Shown here in pieces: positions 27,643-36,397 of a stretch of 64,000 nucleotides of DNA; position 1 is the first letter of the stretch, and each line of letters starts with the position of its first letter. Source of the DNA: Virgisporangium aurantiacum. GTDB lineage: Bacteria > Actinomycetota > Actinomycetes > Mycobacteriales > Micromonosporaceae. The notes under the pieces were generated by a model. It had not been told where the DNA came from and did not search any database. It worked only from the letters and a program-made list of their open reading frames with translations. The DNA lies in assembly GCF_016863635.1 (NCBI RefSeq), contig NZ_BOPG01000014.1, positions 20,166 to 84,165 of the forward strand, written 5' to 3'. Position numbers and translations under genes: made by a program.

Positions 27643-28785
27643 TCAGGCTTTACGGGCACGCAGGCGCCGGCGGATGGCGAAACCGGCCTTGCGGAACGCG
27701 CCCTGGATGCCGCCGGGCGCCAGAAGCATCACGATGATCAGGGTGAGCCCGAAGATCGCCAGCGGCAGGTTTCCTTCGAGCTTGTTGGCCATGGCCCGGC
27801 TCATCTCGAAGCTGCGGGTCATTTCGGTGGTGAGATACGGGAGGACGACGAGCAGCAGCGCGCCCCACGCCGCGCCGAACAGGCTTCCCAGCCCGCCGAG
27901 CACGATCGCGAGCAACAGGTTGAGCGAGAGCGTCAACCCGAAGACGCTGGGCGACACGCTCTGCGAGATGACCGCGAGCACGCCGCCGCCGAGACCGGCG
28001 CACGCCGCGCTCACCACGAACGCCAGCACCTGAGTGCGGGCGACATGGATGCCGCACAACCGGGCGGCCACCTCGTCGTCCCGGACGGCTTTGAACGAAC
28101 GGCCGAACCGGCTCTGTACGAGGTTGGCGACGAACAGCACCGCCACCAGGGCGCAGATGATGGCGATCCAGGCCAGCCACCGCTCGGGCGGGAAGTACGG
28201 GCCGAGCGCGGCCGGCGACGGTTCGACGTAGACCGACAAGCCCTGGTCGGCGTTGAAGACGCTCGCGAACCGCGTGGTGAATGCCGGCACGACGAGCGCG
28301 ACCGCGAGCGTCACGCCGGCGAGGTACGGGCCGCGCAGCCGGGCCGCGCACATCCCGATGACGAGACCCGCGAGCGACGCGACGATCACGCCCAACGGCA
28401 ACGACACCAGCAGCGTCCAGTTGCCGAGGAGGTTGCGGTCGCTGAACTCGTTCTGCATCAACGCGACCGTGTACGCGCCGCACGCCATGAACGCGCCGTG
28501 CCCCAACGACAGTTGACCGTTGAGCCCGGTGAGCATCGTGAGCCCGACCGTGACGCACAGGTACGCGGCGACGGTCGCCAACTGGTAGTTGCGGAACGGC
28601 TCGATGCCGTAGCTGATGAAGTAGACGAGGATCGCGCCGACGGCCACCCAGATCAGGTGCCGCAGCAGGGTCGAGCCGCCACGGCCCGGCAGTGCCGGCG
28701 CGATGCCGGCGGAAACGAAGCGGCGCAAGGGCGAACGCTGCGGCGTCACCGGCACGGTCTCGCGCGCTTTTTCCGTGGTCGTCAT
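27643..28785 (-). CDS. livM: Branched-chain amino-acid-type ABC permease (LivM)
   Basis: 380 residues. About nine hydrophobic segments. The LivM signature is present: LNGQLSLGHGAFMACGAYTVAL and the coupling loop FGRSFKAVRDDEVAARLCGIHVAR. The start overlaps the LivH stop (ATGA, 28785-28782). The C-terminus is basic (RRRLRARKA). It forms the channel with LivH. Confidence 0.9.
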   Translation of the reverse strand: MTTTEKARETVPVTPQRSPLRRFVSAGIAPALPGRGGSTLLRHLIWVAVGAILVYFISYGIEPFRNYQLATVAAYLCVTVGLTMLTGLNGQLSLGHGAFMACGAYTVALMQNEFSDRNLLGNWTLLVSLPLGVIVASLAGLVIGMCAARLRGPYLAGVTLAVALVVPAFTTRFASVFNADQGLSVYVEPSPAALGPYFPPERWLAWIAIICALVAVLFVANLVQSRFGRSFKAVRDDEVAARLCGIHVARTQVLAFVVSAACAGLGGGVLAVISQSVSPSVFGLTLSLNLLLAIVLGGLGSLFGAAWGALLLVVLPYLTTEMTRSFEMSRAMANKLEGNLPLAIFGLTLIIVMLLAPGGIQGAFRKAGFAIRRRLRARKA

Positions 28786-29660
28786 ACCGTCCTCGCTCGC
28801 ACGCTGGAGAAGATTCCGCCCGGCCGGAACAGCAGGACGCCGAGCAGCACCACGAGCACCGCGATGGGCGTCACGGCGGCGCCGAGGTATCCGCTGACGT
28901 AGGACAGGATCAGCCCGACGATGATGCCGCCGACGACGGCGCCGACCGGGCTGTCGAGACCACCCACCACGGCGGCCGTGAACGCGGACGCGAACACGAG
29001 GTCCATCGCGTGCGGATGCAGGCCGAGTTCGGTGGGCAGGATGAGGATGCCGGCGAGCGAACCGACCAGCGCCGCCAGCGCCCAGCCCAGCGTGAGCATC
29101 CGGCCGACGCGCACACCCAGCAGTCGCGACACCTCGGGCGCGAACGCCGCGGCCCGCATCCGTAGCCCGATCGCGGTGCGCGTGAACAGCAACGCCAGCA
29201 GCACCACGATCGTGGCGACCGACCCGTAGATGAACAGGTCGTACTGGGTCATCAGCGGTACGCCGCCGACCTCGATCGCCGCGGTGCCGAACGGATGGTT
29301 CGCCGCCCGGTACTCGCCGCCCCAGATGATGCCGACGACCGCGGTGAGGAACAGCACCAGCCCGAGCGCGACGATGACGTCGTTGAGCGGATTCGCGTGG
29401 CCGACGAACCGCATCAGCCCGCGCTCCACGGCCGCGCCGAGCAGGAACCCGCCGACGAGCCCGACCACGAGCCCCAGCAGGTACGAGCCGGTCGAGTCGG
29501 AGACGAGGTAGGCCGCGTACGCGGTGACCACGGCCATCGCGCCCTGCGCGAAGTTCACCACCCGCGCGGCCCGCCAGATGAGCACCAGCGCGAGCGCGAA
29601 CGCGGCGTAGATCGCGCCCCTCGACACGCCGTCGAAGGTGAGGAAGACAAAGCGTTCCAA
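28782..29660 (-). CDS. livH: Branched-chain amino-acid-type ABC permease (LivH)
   Basis: 292 residues with about eight membrane segments. It starts with the LivH pattern FDGVSRGAIYAAFALALVLIWRAARVVNFAQGAMAV. The EAA-like loop is TAIGLRMRAAAFAPEVSRLLGVRVGRM. It lies between the ATPase livF and livM on the minus strand, 10 bases after livF. Confidence 0.9.
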   Translation of the reverse strand: MERFVFLTFDGVSRGAIYAAFALALVLIWRAARVVNFAQGAMAVVTAYAAYLVSDSTGSYLLGLVVGLVGGFLLGAAVERGLMRFVGHANPLNDVIVALGLVLFLTAVVGIIWGGEYRAANHPFGTAAIEVGGVPLMTQYDLFIYGSVATIVVLLALLFTRTAIGLRMRAAAFAPEVSRLLGVRVGRMLTLGWALAALVGSLAGILILPTELGLHPHAMDLVFASAFTAAVVGGLDSPVGAVVGGIIVGLILSYVSGYLGAAVTPIAVLVVLLGVLLFRPGGIFSSVRARTV

Positions 29661-29670
29661 GGCAATCCCC

Positions 29671-30384
29671 CTAGAAACCGAGGTACGCGTGGCGGAGGGA
29701 CTCGTCGTCGCGCAACCGGTCGGCGTCGGTGGTCATGACGACGCGGCCGAGCGACATCACCACGCCCTGGTCGGCGATCGACAACGCGCTGCGGACGTTC
29801 TGCTCCACCAGCAGCACGGTGAGACCGGTGGAGTCACGCAACCGCCGCAGCAGCGCCATGATCTGCGCTGTCACCTTCGGCGCGAGACCGAGCGACGGTT
29901 CGTCGAGCAACAACAGTTCGGGACGCGCGATCAGCGCCCGCCCCACCGCGAGCATCTGCCGTTCCCCGCCGGACAACTGGTGCCCGAGATGGCGGCGCCG
30001 GCGGGCCAACGGCTCGAACAGCTCGTAGACCTCGTCGGTGGCCTTCTTCGCGTCGGCCTTGTCCTTGCGCCACAACCCGCCGAGCCGCAGGTTCTCCTCG
30101 ACGGTGAGTTCGGCGACGACGCCGCGGCCCTCGGGCACGTGCGCGATGCCGCGCTGCACGTACTGCTCGACCTTGCAGCCGCGCAGATCGGTGCCGTTGT
30201 ACGTGACGCTGCCGCCGGTCGGCTTCACCAGGCCGGTGAGCGTGCGCAGCAACGTGGTCTTGCCGGCGCCGTTGGCGCCCAGCACCGCGGTGATCGTCCC
30301 CTGTGGAACGGTGAGGTTCACGTCGCGCAGGACGGGCACCGCGCCGTAGCCGGAGCTGAGGTCCTTCACTTCCAGCAGCGTCAT
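29671..30384 (-). CDS. livF: Branched-chain amino-acid-type ABC ATPase (LivF)
   Basis: 237 residues from the ATG at 30384 that overlaps the livG stop (ATGA). Walker A GANGAGKTT, signature LSGGERQM, Walker B LLLLDEPSLGLAP, H-loop VEQNV. Length and the short C-terminal tail (LRHAYLGF) are typical of LivF. Confidence 0.93.
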   Translation of the reverse strand: MTLLEVKDLSSGYGAVPVLRDVNLTVPQGTITAVLGANGAGKTTLLRTLTGLVKPTGGSVTYNGTDLRGCKVEQYVQRGIAHVPEGRGVVAELTVEENLRLGGLWRKDKADAKKATDEVYELFEPLARRRRHLGHQLSGGERQMLAVGRALIARPELLLLDEPSLGLAPKVTAQIMALLRRLRDSTGLTVLLVEQNVRSALSIADQGVVMSLGRVVMTTDADRLRDDESLRHAYLGF

Positions 30385-31217
30385 GACGTGACCTCCGCAC
30401 CGAGATAGGCCTCGGCGACCGCGGGGTTGTCGCGGATCTCCTGCGGCGTACCGGATGCGATGACGCGGCCGAAGTCGAGCACGACGATTCCCGTGCACAC
30501 CTGCATCACCAGGTCCATGTGGTGCTCGACCAGCATCACCGAGCAGGCTCCCTCCGACCGCGCGGGCAACCCGACGATCAGCGCGGCCAGTTCCTCGATG
30601 TCCTCCGCGGAGAGACCGCCGGCGGGCTCGTCGAGCAGCAGCAGCCGCGGCCTCGCCACCAACGCCCGGGCCAGGGCGACGCGCTTGCGCACCGCGTACG
30701 GCAACGTCTCCGGGTAGGCACCGGCGTGGTCGGCGACGCCCAGCTCGTCGAGCCGGGCGACCGCCTCGGCGCGCAGCCGGCGCTCGTCGCGGTCGCTGCG
30801 GGGCAGCCCGAACAGCGCCGACAGGAAACCCGCGTCGGACGTGTGCGTCGCGCCGGCCATCACGTTCTCCAGCACCGACAGGCCCCGGAACAGCCCGACA
30901 CCCTGGAGGGTGCGCACGATTCCCCGGCGCGCCAGCTGGTGCGGCTTCGGCCGCAACGGCCGGCCGTCGAACGTGATGCTTCCGTTGCTGGGCTCCACGA
31001 ACCCGCACACGACGTTGAACAGCGTGGTCTTTCCGGCACCGTTGGGCCCGATGACACCGACGACGCTGCCGGCCGGAACGGCCAGCGACACGTCTTCCAG
31101 TGCCACCAGGCCACCGAAGTTCACGCCGATGCCGCTCAGGTCGAGGCTGGCACCGGTGTTGCGGATACCGGTACTGCCGATACCGGTATCCGGGGGATCA
31201 GCGGACGGCGGGCTCAT
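30381..31217 (-). CDS. livG: Branched-chain amino-acid-type ABC ATPase (LivG), atypical signature
   Basis: 278 residues from the ATG at 31217, preceded by AGAGGTGAAG. Walker A GPNGAGKTTLFN, Walker B LLLLDEPAGGLSAED, H-loop VEHHMDLVM and the ending AVAEAYLG fit LivG. The segment before Walker B reads LPYAVRKRVALARAL, lacking the Gly residues of the usual LSGGQ/LSYGQ signature. The first 25 residues are a Thr/Gly-rich tail encoded by a short ACCGGTAT repeat (31150-31192). It is first in the transporter operon. Confidence 0.9.
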   Translation of the reverse strand: MSPPSADPPDTGIGSTGIRNTGASLDLSGIGVNFGGLVALEDVSLAVPAGSVVGVIGPNGAGKTTLFNVVCGFVEPSNGSITFDGRPLRPKPHQLARRGIVRTLQGVGLFRGLSVLENVMAGATHTSDAGFLSALFGLPRSDRDERRLRAEAVARLDELGVADHAGAYPETLPYAVRKRVALARALVARPRLLLLDEPAGGLSAEDIEELAALIVGLPARSEGACSVMLVEHHMDLVMQVCTGIVVLDFGRVIASGTPQEIRDNPAVAEAYLGAEVTS

Positions 31218-31411
31218 CTTCACCTCTGGGGTGGGGTGGGGCGCTACCGCGCCGGGGACGCGCCTGGTGATGCGAGGTACGAGCCGATCAAAGTAATTAC
31301 ATCGGGAGTGTACATTTTTGGATCGCCCCGTCAACGGTCTTGTTGCGAGGCTGTGACCAGGGAATTTCGGGGGTGCTCACATTACGCCAAGGCGGGATGA
31401 AAAGGGCTCCC
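31218..31411. promoter_or_regulatory. Promoter region of the liv-type operon
   Basis: 194 bases between livG and the end of the acyl-CoA dehydrogenase pair. An A/T-rich block at about 31290-31325 stands out and probably contains the -10/-35 elements for livG on the minus strand. No operator is assigned. Confidence 0.45.
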
Positions 31412-32593
31412 TCAGGCAGGTGGAAGATTGACCAGGTTCGCCAGAACGGCGCGGTGCCGGTCGGGCGTGCCGAGGCCGATCGCCGCGCTCTTGGCCCGCT
31501 TCAGGTACAGGTGCGCGGGATGTTCCCAGGTGAACCCGATTCCGCCGTGCAGCTGCACGCATTCCTCGGCCGCGAGCACCGCGGTCTCGGAGCAGTAGGA
31601 CTGCGCCAGCGCGGCCGCGACCTCCGCGTCGTCGGTGCCGATGCTCGCGGCGGCGTACCGGGCGACGGCGCGGGCCTGCGCCACGCGCGTCCACAGGTCG
31701 GCGAGGCGGTGCTTGAGCGCCTGGAACGAGCCGACCTTGCGGCCGAACTGGTACCGGTTCTTCAGGTAGTCGACGGTGCTGTCGAGACACCACTGCGCCA
31801 GGCCGACCTGCTCGGAGGCGAGCAGCGCGGCGCCCGTCGTGAGCGCGGTGGTCACCGCGCGCACGGCCGTCTCACCACGGGCAAGCGCTATCCCGGACGC
31901 CGATGCGAACCCGATGTCGCACACCTGCCGGGTCATGTCCAATGAGGACAGTGGCGTCCGGGTGACCCCGGCGGCGGCGGCGTCGACCGCGTACAGGCCG
32001 TCGGTGGTGGGCACCAGCAGCACGTCGACGGTCACCGCGTCGGCTACCGACGTCACCGTGCCGTCGAGCGTGTCGCCGGCGGCCGAGACCGTGGGGGAAA
32101 GCGCTGTCCCGGCGGTGGTGGAGAACGGAACGACGAGCGCCGCCGACCTCTCCCCGGAGGCCAGTCGGGCAAGGAGTTCGGCGGCGGCACGGACCTCGGC
32201 CGCGGCCGCCGGGGAAGCGCTTTCCGCGCCGGCGCCGGGCGGGGCGCCTTCGGCGGCCCCCGGCGAAGCGCTCTCCCCGGCCGCCACCAGGAGCGCGGCC
32301 GTGGCCAGGACGGCGCTGCCCAGGTACGGCACCGGCGCCACCGCCGACCCCAGCTCCTCCAGCACCACCGCGACCTGGCGCCACGTCGCACCCGCGCCGC
32401 CGGCGTCCTCCGGAACGGGCAGGCCCGCCAGGCCCATCTCGCCGGCGAGCGTGGCCCACAGCTTCGTGTCGTACGGCTCCGGGCTCTCGGTGCGGGCGAG
32501 CACGGCCGACCACGGGCTCCGGGCGGCCAGCAACCCGCGGACGGTGGCCCGCAGTTCCTCGTCCACCTCGTCATAGAGAAGGTCAGAGGTCAT
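31412..32593 (-). CDS. Acyl-CoA dehydrogenase subunit with low-complexity insert
   Basis: 393 residues from the ATG at 32593 that overlaps the partner stop (ATGA). The C-terminal half shows AQWCLDSTVDYLKNRYQFGRKVGSFQALKHRLAD and QLHGGIGFTWEHPAHLYLKRAK, the form found in the subunit of heterotetrameric actinobacterial dehydrogenases used on steroid side chains and similar substrates. Residues about 105-140 are an Ala/Gly/Pro/Ser-rich insert (GESASPGAAEG...AESASPAAAAE). The gene has four palindrome or near copies (31880-32277), two of them encoding the ESASP repeats of the insert. Confidence 0.9.
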   Translation of the reverse strand: MTSDLLYDEVDEELRATVRGLLAARSPWSAVLARTESPEPYDTKLWATLAGEMGLAGLPVPEDAGGAGATWRQVAVVLEELGSAVAPVPYLGSAVLATAALLVAAGESASPGAAEGAPPGAGAESASPAAAAEVRAAAELLARLASGERSAALVVPFSTTAGTALSPTVSAAGDTLDGTVTSVADAVTVDVLLVPTTDGLYAVDAAAAGVTRTPLSSLDMTRQVCDIGFASASGIALARGETAVRAVTTALTTGAALLASEQVGLAQWCLDSTVDYLKNRYQFGRKVGSFQALKHRLADLWTRVAQARAVARYAAASIGTDDAEVAAALAQSYCSETAVLAAEECVQLHGGIGFTWEHPAHLYLKRAKSAAIGLGTPDRHRAVLANLVNLPPA

Positions 32594-33774
32594 CGCGGCA
32601 GGTCCTTCCACGGGATGTCCTTGTCCGAACGGGGTTCGCTGGGCAGGCCGAGCACCCGCTCGGAGATGATGTTGCGCAGGATCTCGGACGTGCCGCCCTC
32701 GATCGAGTTGCCCTTCGCCCGCAGGTACCGGTAGCCGGCGGAGCGTTCCAGGAAAGGGGTTTCCCGGCCCCGGCCGCCGTTCCAGTCGTCGTGGCGGAGC
32801 ACCTCCTCGCCGCGCACCTCCATCTCCAGCCCGGAGATGCGCTGCATCAGCGTGGCGAACGTGAGCTTGACGGCCGAGCCCTCCGGCCCGATCTCGCCGG
32901 CCGCCAGCTGCTGGCGCAGCCGGGTGGCGGTGAGCCGGGCGGCCTCCGCGTCGACCCACAGCTTCATCAGCTCGGTGTGCGCCCCGGGTGTCCGCACCGA
33001 AGGACTGGAGCGCCACAGGTCGGCCAGGACGCCGATCGCGCCGCCCTCGCGCGGGATCGGCCCGCCGCCGATCGACACCCGCTCGTTCATCAGCGTGCTG
33101 CGGGCGACGCTCCAGCCCTCGCCCACGGCGCCCAGCCGCATCGAGTCGGGGATCCGCACGTCGGTGAGGAACACCTCGTTGAACTCGGCCTCGCCGGTGA
33201 GCTGCCGCAGCGGCCGCACCTCCACGCCCGGCGCGGTCATGTCGAGCACGAAGTAGGTCATGCCCTCGTGCTTGGGCAGCGCCGGATCGTGCCGGGTCAC
33301 CAGGATCGCGAACCGCGCCAGGTGCGCGAGCGACGTCCACACCTTCTGGCCGTCGACGATCCAGTCGTCGCCGTCGCGCACCGCGCGGGTGGCCAGGCCG
33401 GCGAGGTCGCTGCCGGCGCCGGGCTCGCTGAAGAGCTGGCACCACACCTCCTCACCGGTCCACAGTGGACGGAGGTAGCGGCGTTTCTGCTCCTCGGTGC
33501 CGTGACGCAGGATCGTCGGCGCCGCCATGCCCAGCCCGATCGGGTTGAGCGCCGGGTTCACCACGGGCGCGCCGGCCCGGGCGAACTCGACGTCGACCAC
33601 CGCCTGCAGGGCGCGCGGCGCACCGAGGCCGCCGTGCCCCTCCGGGTAGTGCACCCAGGCGAGACCGGCGTCGAAACGCGCGCGCAGGAACTCCAACCGA
33701 GAACCGGCGGGGTCGTGCCCGGCCAGGAACGTGGCGACCTGCTCGCGCAGGGCGGCCTCTGTCAACGCTGTCAC
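32590..33774 (-). CDS. Acyl-CoA dehydrogenase, partner subunit
   Basis: 394 residues from the GTG at 33774; the frame remains open to 33903 but without a better start. CQLFSEPGAGSDLAGLATRAV and WIVDGQKVWTSLAHLARFAILVTRHDP mark the FAD/substrate domain. The end, RAKGNSIEGGTSEILRNIISERVLGLP, holds the EGGTSEI catalytic/FAD loop. With the next gene it matches the alpha2beta2 FadE pairs (ChsE type) of actinobacteria. Likely substrates are bulky ring- or branched acyl-CoAs (inference). A degenerate palindrome is at 32751-32764. Confidence 0.92.
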   Translation of the reverse strand: MTALTEAALREQVATFLAGHDPAGSRLEFLRARFDAGLAWVHYPEGHGGLGAPRALQAVVDVEFARAGAPVVNPALNPIGLGMAAPTILRHGTEEQKRRYLRPLWTGEEVWCQLFSEPGAGSDLAGLATRAVRDGDDWIVDGQKVWTSLAHLARFAILVTRHDPALPKHEGMTYFVLDMTAPGVEVRPLRQLTGEAEFNEVFLTDVRIPDSMRLGAVGEGWSVARSTLMNERVSIGGGPIPREGGAIGVLADLWRSSPSVRTPGAHTELMKLWVDAEAARLTATRLRQQLAAGEIGPEGSAVKLTFATLMQRISGLEMEVRGEEVLRHDDWNGGRGRETPFLERSAGYRYLRAKGNSIEGGTSEILRNIISERVLGLPSEPRSDKDIPWKDLPR

Positions 33775-33946
33775 CGCGGCCCCCAATCTTTCTACACGGT
33801 GAGTGCAATATATGCCCCCCACCGGGGCCAACGGAACCCCTACGGGGTGGCACGAAGCCGGGAGCACCCGGCTCCGAACTCCTCCTACTGTTCTCTTCAA
33901 CACCGCAACAACGGAACGAAAAACATAAACTCGGAGGAAGATTCAC

Positions 33947-34456
33947 ATGAGCGAGTACGAGCCGACCGGCGAAGACTACGGCCACAACGACGACTACGCC
34001 CCGGAGCCCACGCACGACGAGCACGTGATCGTCGCGCAGTTCACGGACGGCTCGCAGATCGGCGTCGCCGACTACGACCACGACGGTTACGCCGACATCC
34101 TGGCCACCGACGCCGACGGCGACGGCCGCCCCGAGCTGGTGTACACCGACGAGCACGGTGGCCCGGCGCTCGACACGGTCTACGTCGACCACAACGAGGA
34201 CGGCAACCCCGAGCAGGTCTACGCCGACACCAACGAGGACGGCTACGTCGACGCCGCCGCGGCCGACACCGACCACGACGGCGCGCTCGACCTGGCCGCC
34301 TTCGACCGCAACTTCGACGGCCGCGTCGACCAGGTCCAGGTGGACCCGGACGAGGACGGCAACATCGACAAGACCGTCACCGACACCGACTTCGACGGCG
34401 TCTTCGACGAGGTGCACTACGGCGACCACGACACCAACCCGTACGCCCGCGCGTAA
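33947..34456 (+). CDS. Highly acidic calcium-repeat protein (EF-hand/dockerin-like loops)
   Basis: 169 residues, ATG at 33947 after GGAGGAAG. From about residue 40 it is a chain of Asp-rich loops of the DxDxDG type (DYDHDGYAD, DADGDGRPE, DHNEDGNPE, DTNEDGYVD, DTDHDGALD, DRNFDGRVD, DPDEDGNID, DTDFDGVFD), spaced 10-14 residues apart. The loops match calcium-binding EF-hand or thrombospondin-3 repeats. There is no signal peptide, so it appears cytoplasmic, and there is almost no Lys. The function is unknown; calcium buffering is the simplest reading. A strong terminator follows. Confidence 0.8.
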   Translation: MSEYEPTGEDYGHNDDYAPEPTHDEHVIVAQFTDGSQIGVADYDHDGYADILATDADGDGRPELVYTDEHGGPALDTVYVDHNEDGNPEQVYADTNEDGYVDAAAADTDHDGALDLAAFDRNFDGRVDQVQVDPDEDGNIDKTVTDTDFDGVFDEVHYGDHDTNPYARA

Positions 34457-34490
34457 CAAGCCCGGAAAACCTGAAACAACACCCCAAGAA

Positions 34491-34530
34491 CCGGTGGCCG
34501 GCCTCTTCCCCCGTGGAGGCCGGCCACCGG
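34491..34530. terminator. Terminator hairpin after the calcium-repeat gene
   Basis: A 15-bp perfect stem (34491-34505 with 34516-34530) and 10-base loop lie between the convergent calcium-repeat and MarR genes, so it can serve both. Confidence 0.85.
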
Positions 34531-34598
34531 CGTTTGTCACGGCACGAGGCGATACTCTTGCCGCGCGACAAATAAGGGCAGGGGTGGAGAGTGCGAGA

Positions 34599-35180
34599 TC
34601 AGGCCACGTCGTGGTCGGCGGGCGGGTCGTCGGACGCGGCGGCGGCATTTTCGAGCCGTTCCGCCGCGCGCTCGAACTCCCGCAGGCCCTGCAGCAGCGC
34701 CCGCCGCCCGTCGGCGGACATCGCGGCGAGCACCGTCGCCAGTTGCGAAACCCGGGTCTCGCGCAGCCCGTCGACCAGCCGCTGTCCCTCGGCGCTGACC
34801 CGCAGCTCCACCTCGCGCCGGTCGACGCTCCCGGGGCGGCGGGTCACCAGGCCGGCGGCCACCAGACGGTCGCAGAGCCGGCTGGCCGACGACGGGATCG
34901 CGCCGAGCTCCTCGGCGAGCTGGTTGAGGTTGGTCGGAGCCTGCCGGCTGATGATCAGCAACGCGCGCAGCTGGGACACCGAGACGCGCGGCAGCACCTC
35001 CTCCTCGGCGCGGCCGAGGGTGATGACCAGTGCCCGCGTCGCGGCGTCGACCGCGGCCGCCAGCGCGACCGGGTCGCCAACGTCGACGTCGGGGATGTCG
35101 GGCAGCGTCTCTCCTCCCCTGCGTCGGGCGATCGCCCAGCCCCGCAACGGAACCGGTGGATCGTTTGTACTGTGCACCAT
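34599..35180 (-). CDS. MarR-family regulator
   Basis: 193 residues from the ATG at 35180. The winged helix is clear: LRALLIISRQAPTNLNQLAEELGAIPSSASRLCDRLVAAGLVTRRPGSVDRREVELRVSAEG-type sequence. About 45 N-terminal residues precede the fold. It is divergent from the phosphatase gene with only 32 bases between starts, so it likely controls both. Confidence 0.9.
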   Translation of the reverse strand: MVHSTNDPPVPLRGWAIARRRGGETLPDIPDVDVGDPVALAAAVDAATRALVITLGRAEEEVLPRVSVSQLRALLIISRQAPTNLNQLAEELGAIPSSASRLCDRLVAAGLVTRRPGSVDRREVELRVSAEGQRLVDGLRETRVSQLATVLAAMSADGRRALLQGLREFERAAERLENAAAASDDPPADHDVA

Positions 35181-35212
35181 TATCGCCGCCTCGTCGCGCT
35201 GGGAGGACGCCG

Positions 35213-36388
35213 GTGACTGAGTCCGAGCCGAGGCCCGACCGATACCTCCGCTGCCAACGTGCCATGTTCGAGGCACCGGCGCACGCACTGATCGACGCCC
35301 TCGCGGCCGCGTTGCGCGAGCACTACGGCGTGCTCGCCGTCGATCTCCTGCTCGCCGACTACGAGCTGAACGTGCTGTGCCCGGTCATCGGGGTCGCCGA
35401 ACCGGTACCGGTCACCGGCAGCGCGGCCGGCCAGGTGTTCGTCGACCGGCGCGCGATCGTCACCGAGGGGCCCGAGGGGGTCCGGTTACTGCTGCCCGCG
35501 GCCGCACGCGGGGACGCTGCGGGCGTATTAATTCTTGATCTTGAAGCGCGGCCCGGACCGTCGGAATTGGACGAGTTGGTTTTTCTCGCGACCGCCCTCG
35601 GCCATGACCTCCGCGCCGCCGATTCGGTGACCGACCGTTACCGCAACGCGCGGCGCCGGACCGCGTTGACCGTCGCCGCCGAGATGCAGTGGCACCTGCT
35701 GCCCGGACGCTCGTGCCGCAAGCCCGAGTTCGCCCTGGCCGGGCAGCTCGAACCCGCGTACTCCGTGTGCGGTGACAACTTCGACTGGGCGGCCGAGGAC
35801 GACCACCTCGTGCTCACCGTCACCAACGGTCACGGCACCGGCATCGAGGCGTCGCTGCTGACCGTGCTCGCGGTGACCGCGATGCGCAACGCCCGGCTCG
35901 CCAGCCCGCGCATCTCCGACCACGCCGCGCTGGCCGACCAGGCTGTATACGCTCAGCATGCCGGCCGTCGACACCTGTCGTCGCTGCTGCTGCGGTTCGA
36001 CCTGGACACCGGGATGGTCGCCGCGGTCGACGCCGGATCGCCGATGGTGCTGCGACTGCGCGGCGCGGAGCTGACCCAGGTGAACCTGGAGGCCCAGCTT
36101 CCGCTCGGCATGTTCGAGTCGACGGTGTACGTCGAGCAGACGTTCCGGGCCGAACCGGGCGACCGGCTGATCGTCCTCAGCGACGGCGTGCACGAGTCGC
36201 CGTACGGGAACCAGCGGTACACCGAGCAGGGGCGGTTGCGGCAGACCCTCGTGGGCACCCGCCGGTTGCCGCCGGCCGAGGCGGTGCGGGCCGTCCTCGC
36301 CGACCACAACGTGTTCCGGCAGGGCGTCCCGCTCGACGACGACGCGGCGATCGTGGTGGTGGACTGGGCGGGCCGGCAACAGCCATAG
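35213..36388 (+). CDS. SpoIIE/PP2C-type serine phosphatase with N-terminal sensor
   Basis: 391 residues from a GTG at 35213 following GGGAGGAC. The first 155 residues look like a GAF-type sensor. The PPM/SpoIIE domain then shows MQWHLLPGR, SVCGDNFDW (metal Asp), TVTNGHGTGIEASLL and LSDGVHES, with the final metal Asp in LDDDAAIVVVDW. GNGH-type motifs read NGHGTG. Such proteins dephosphorylate anti-sigma-factor antagonists in actinobacteria; the partner is not encoded here. pobA follows 9 bases later on the same strand. Confidence 0.88.
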   Translation: MTESEPRPDRYLRCQRAMFEAPAHALIDALAAALREHYGVLAVDLLLADYELNVLCPVIGVAEPVPVTGSAAGQVFVDRRAIVTEGPEGVRLLLPAAARGDAAGVLILDLEARPGPSELDELVFLATALGHDLRAADSVTDRYRNARRRTALTVAAEMQWHLLPGRSCRKPEFALAGQLEPAYSVCGDNFDWAAEDDHLVLTVTNGHGTGIEASLLTVLAVTAMRNARLASPRISDHAALADQAVYAQHAGRRHLSSLLLRFDLDTGMVAAVDAGSPMVLRLRGAELTQVNLEAQLPLGMFESTVYVEQTFRAEPGDRLIVLSDGVHESPYGNQRYTEQGRLRQTLVGTRRLPPAEAVRAVLADHNVFRQGVPLDDDAAIVVVDWAGRQQP

Positions 36389-36397
36389 TCTGGTGCC

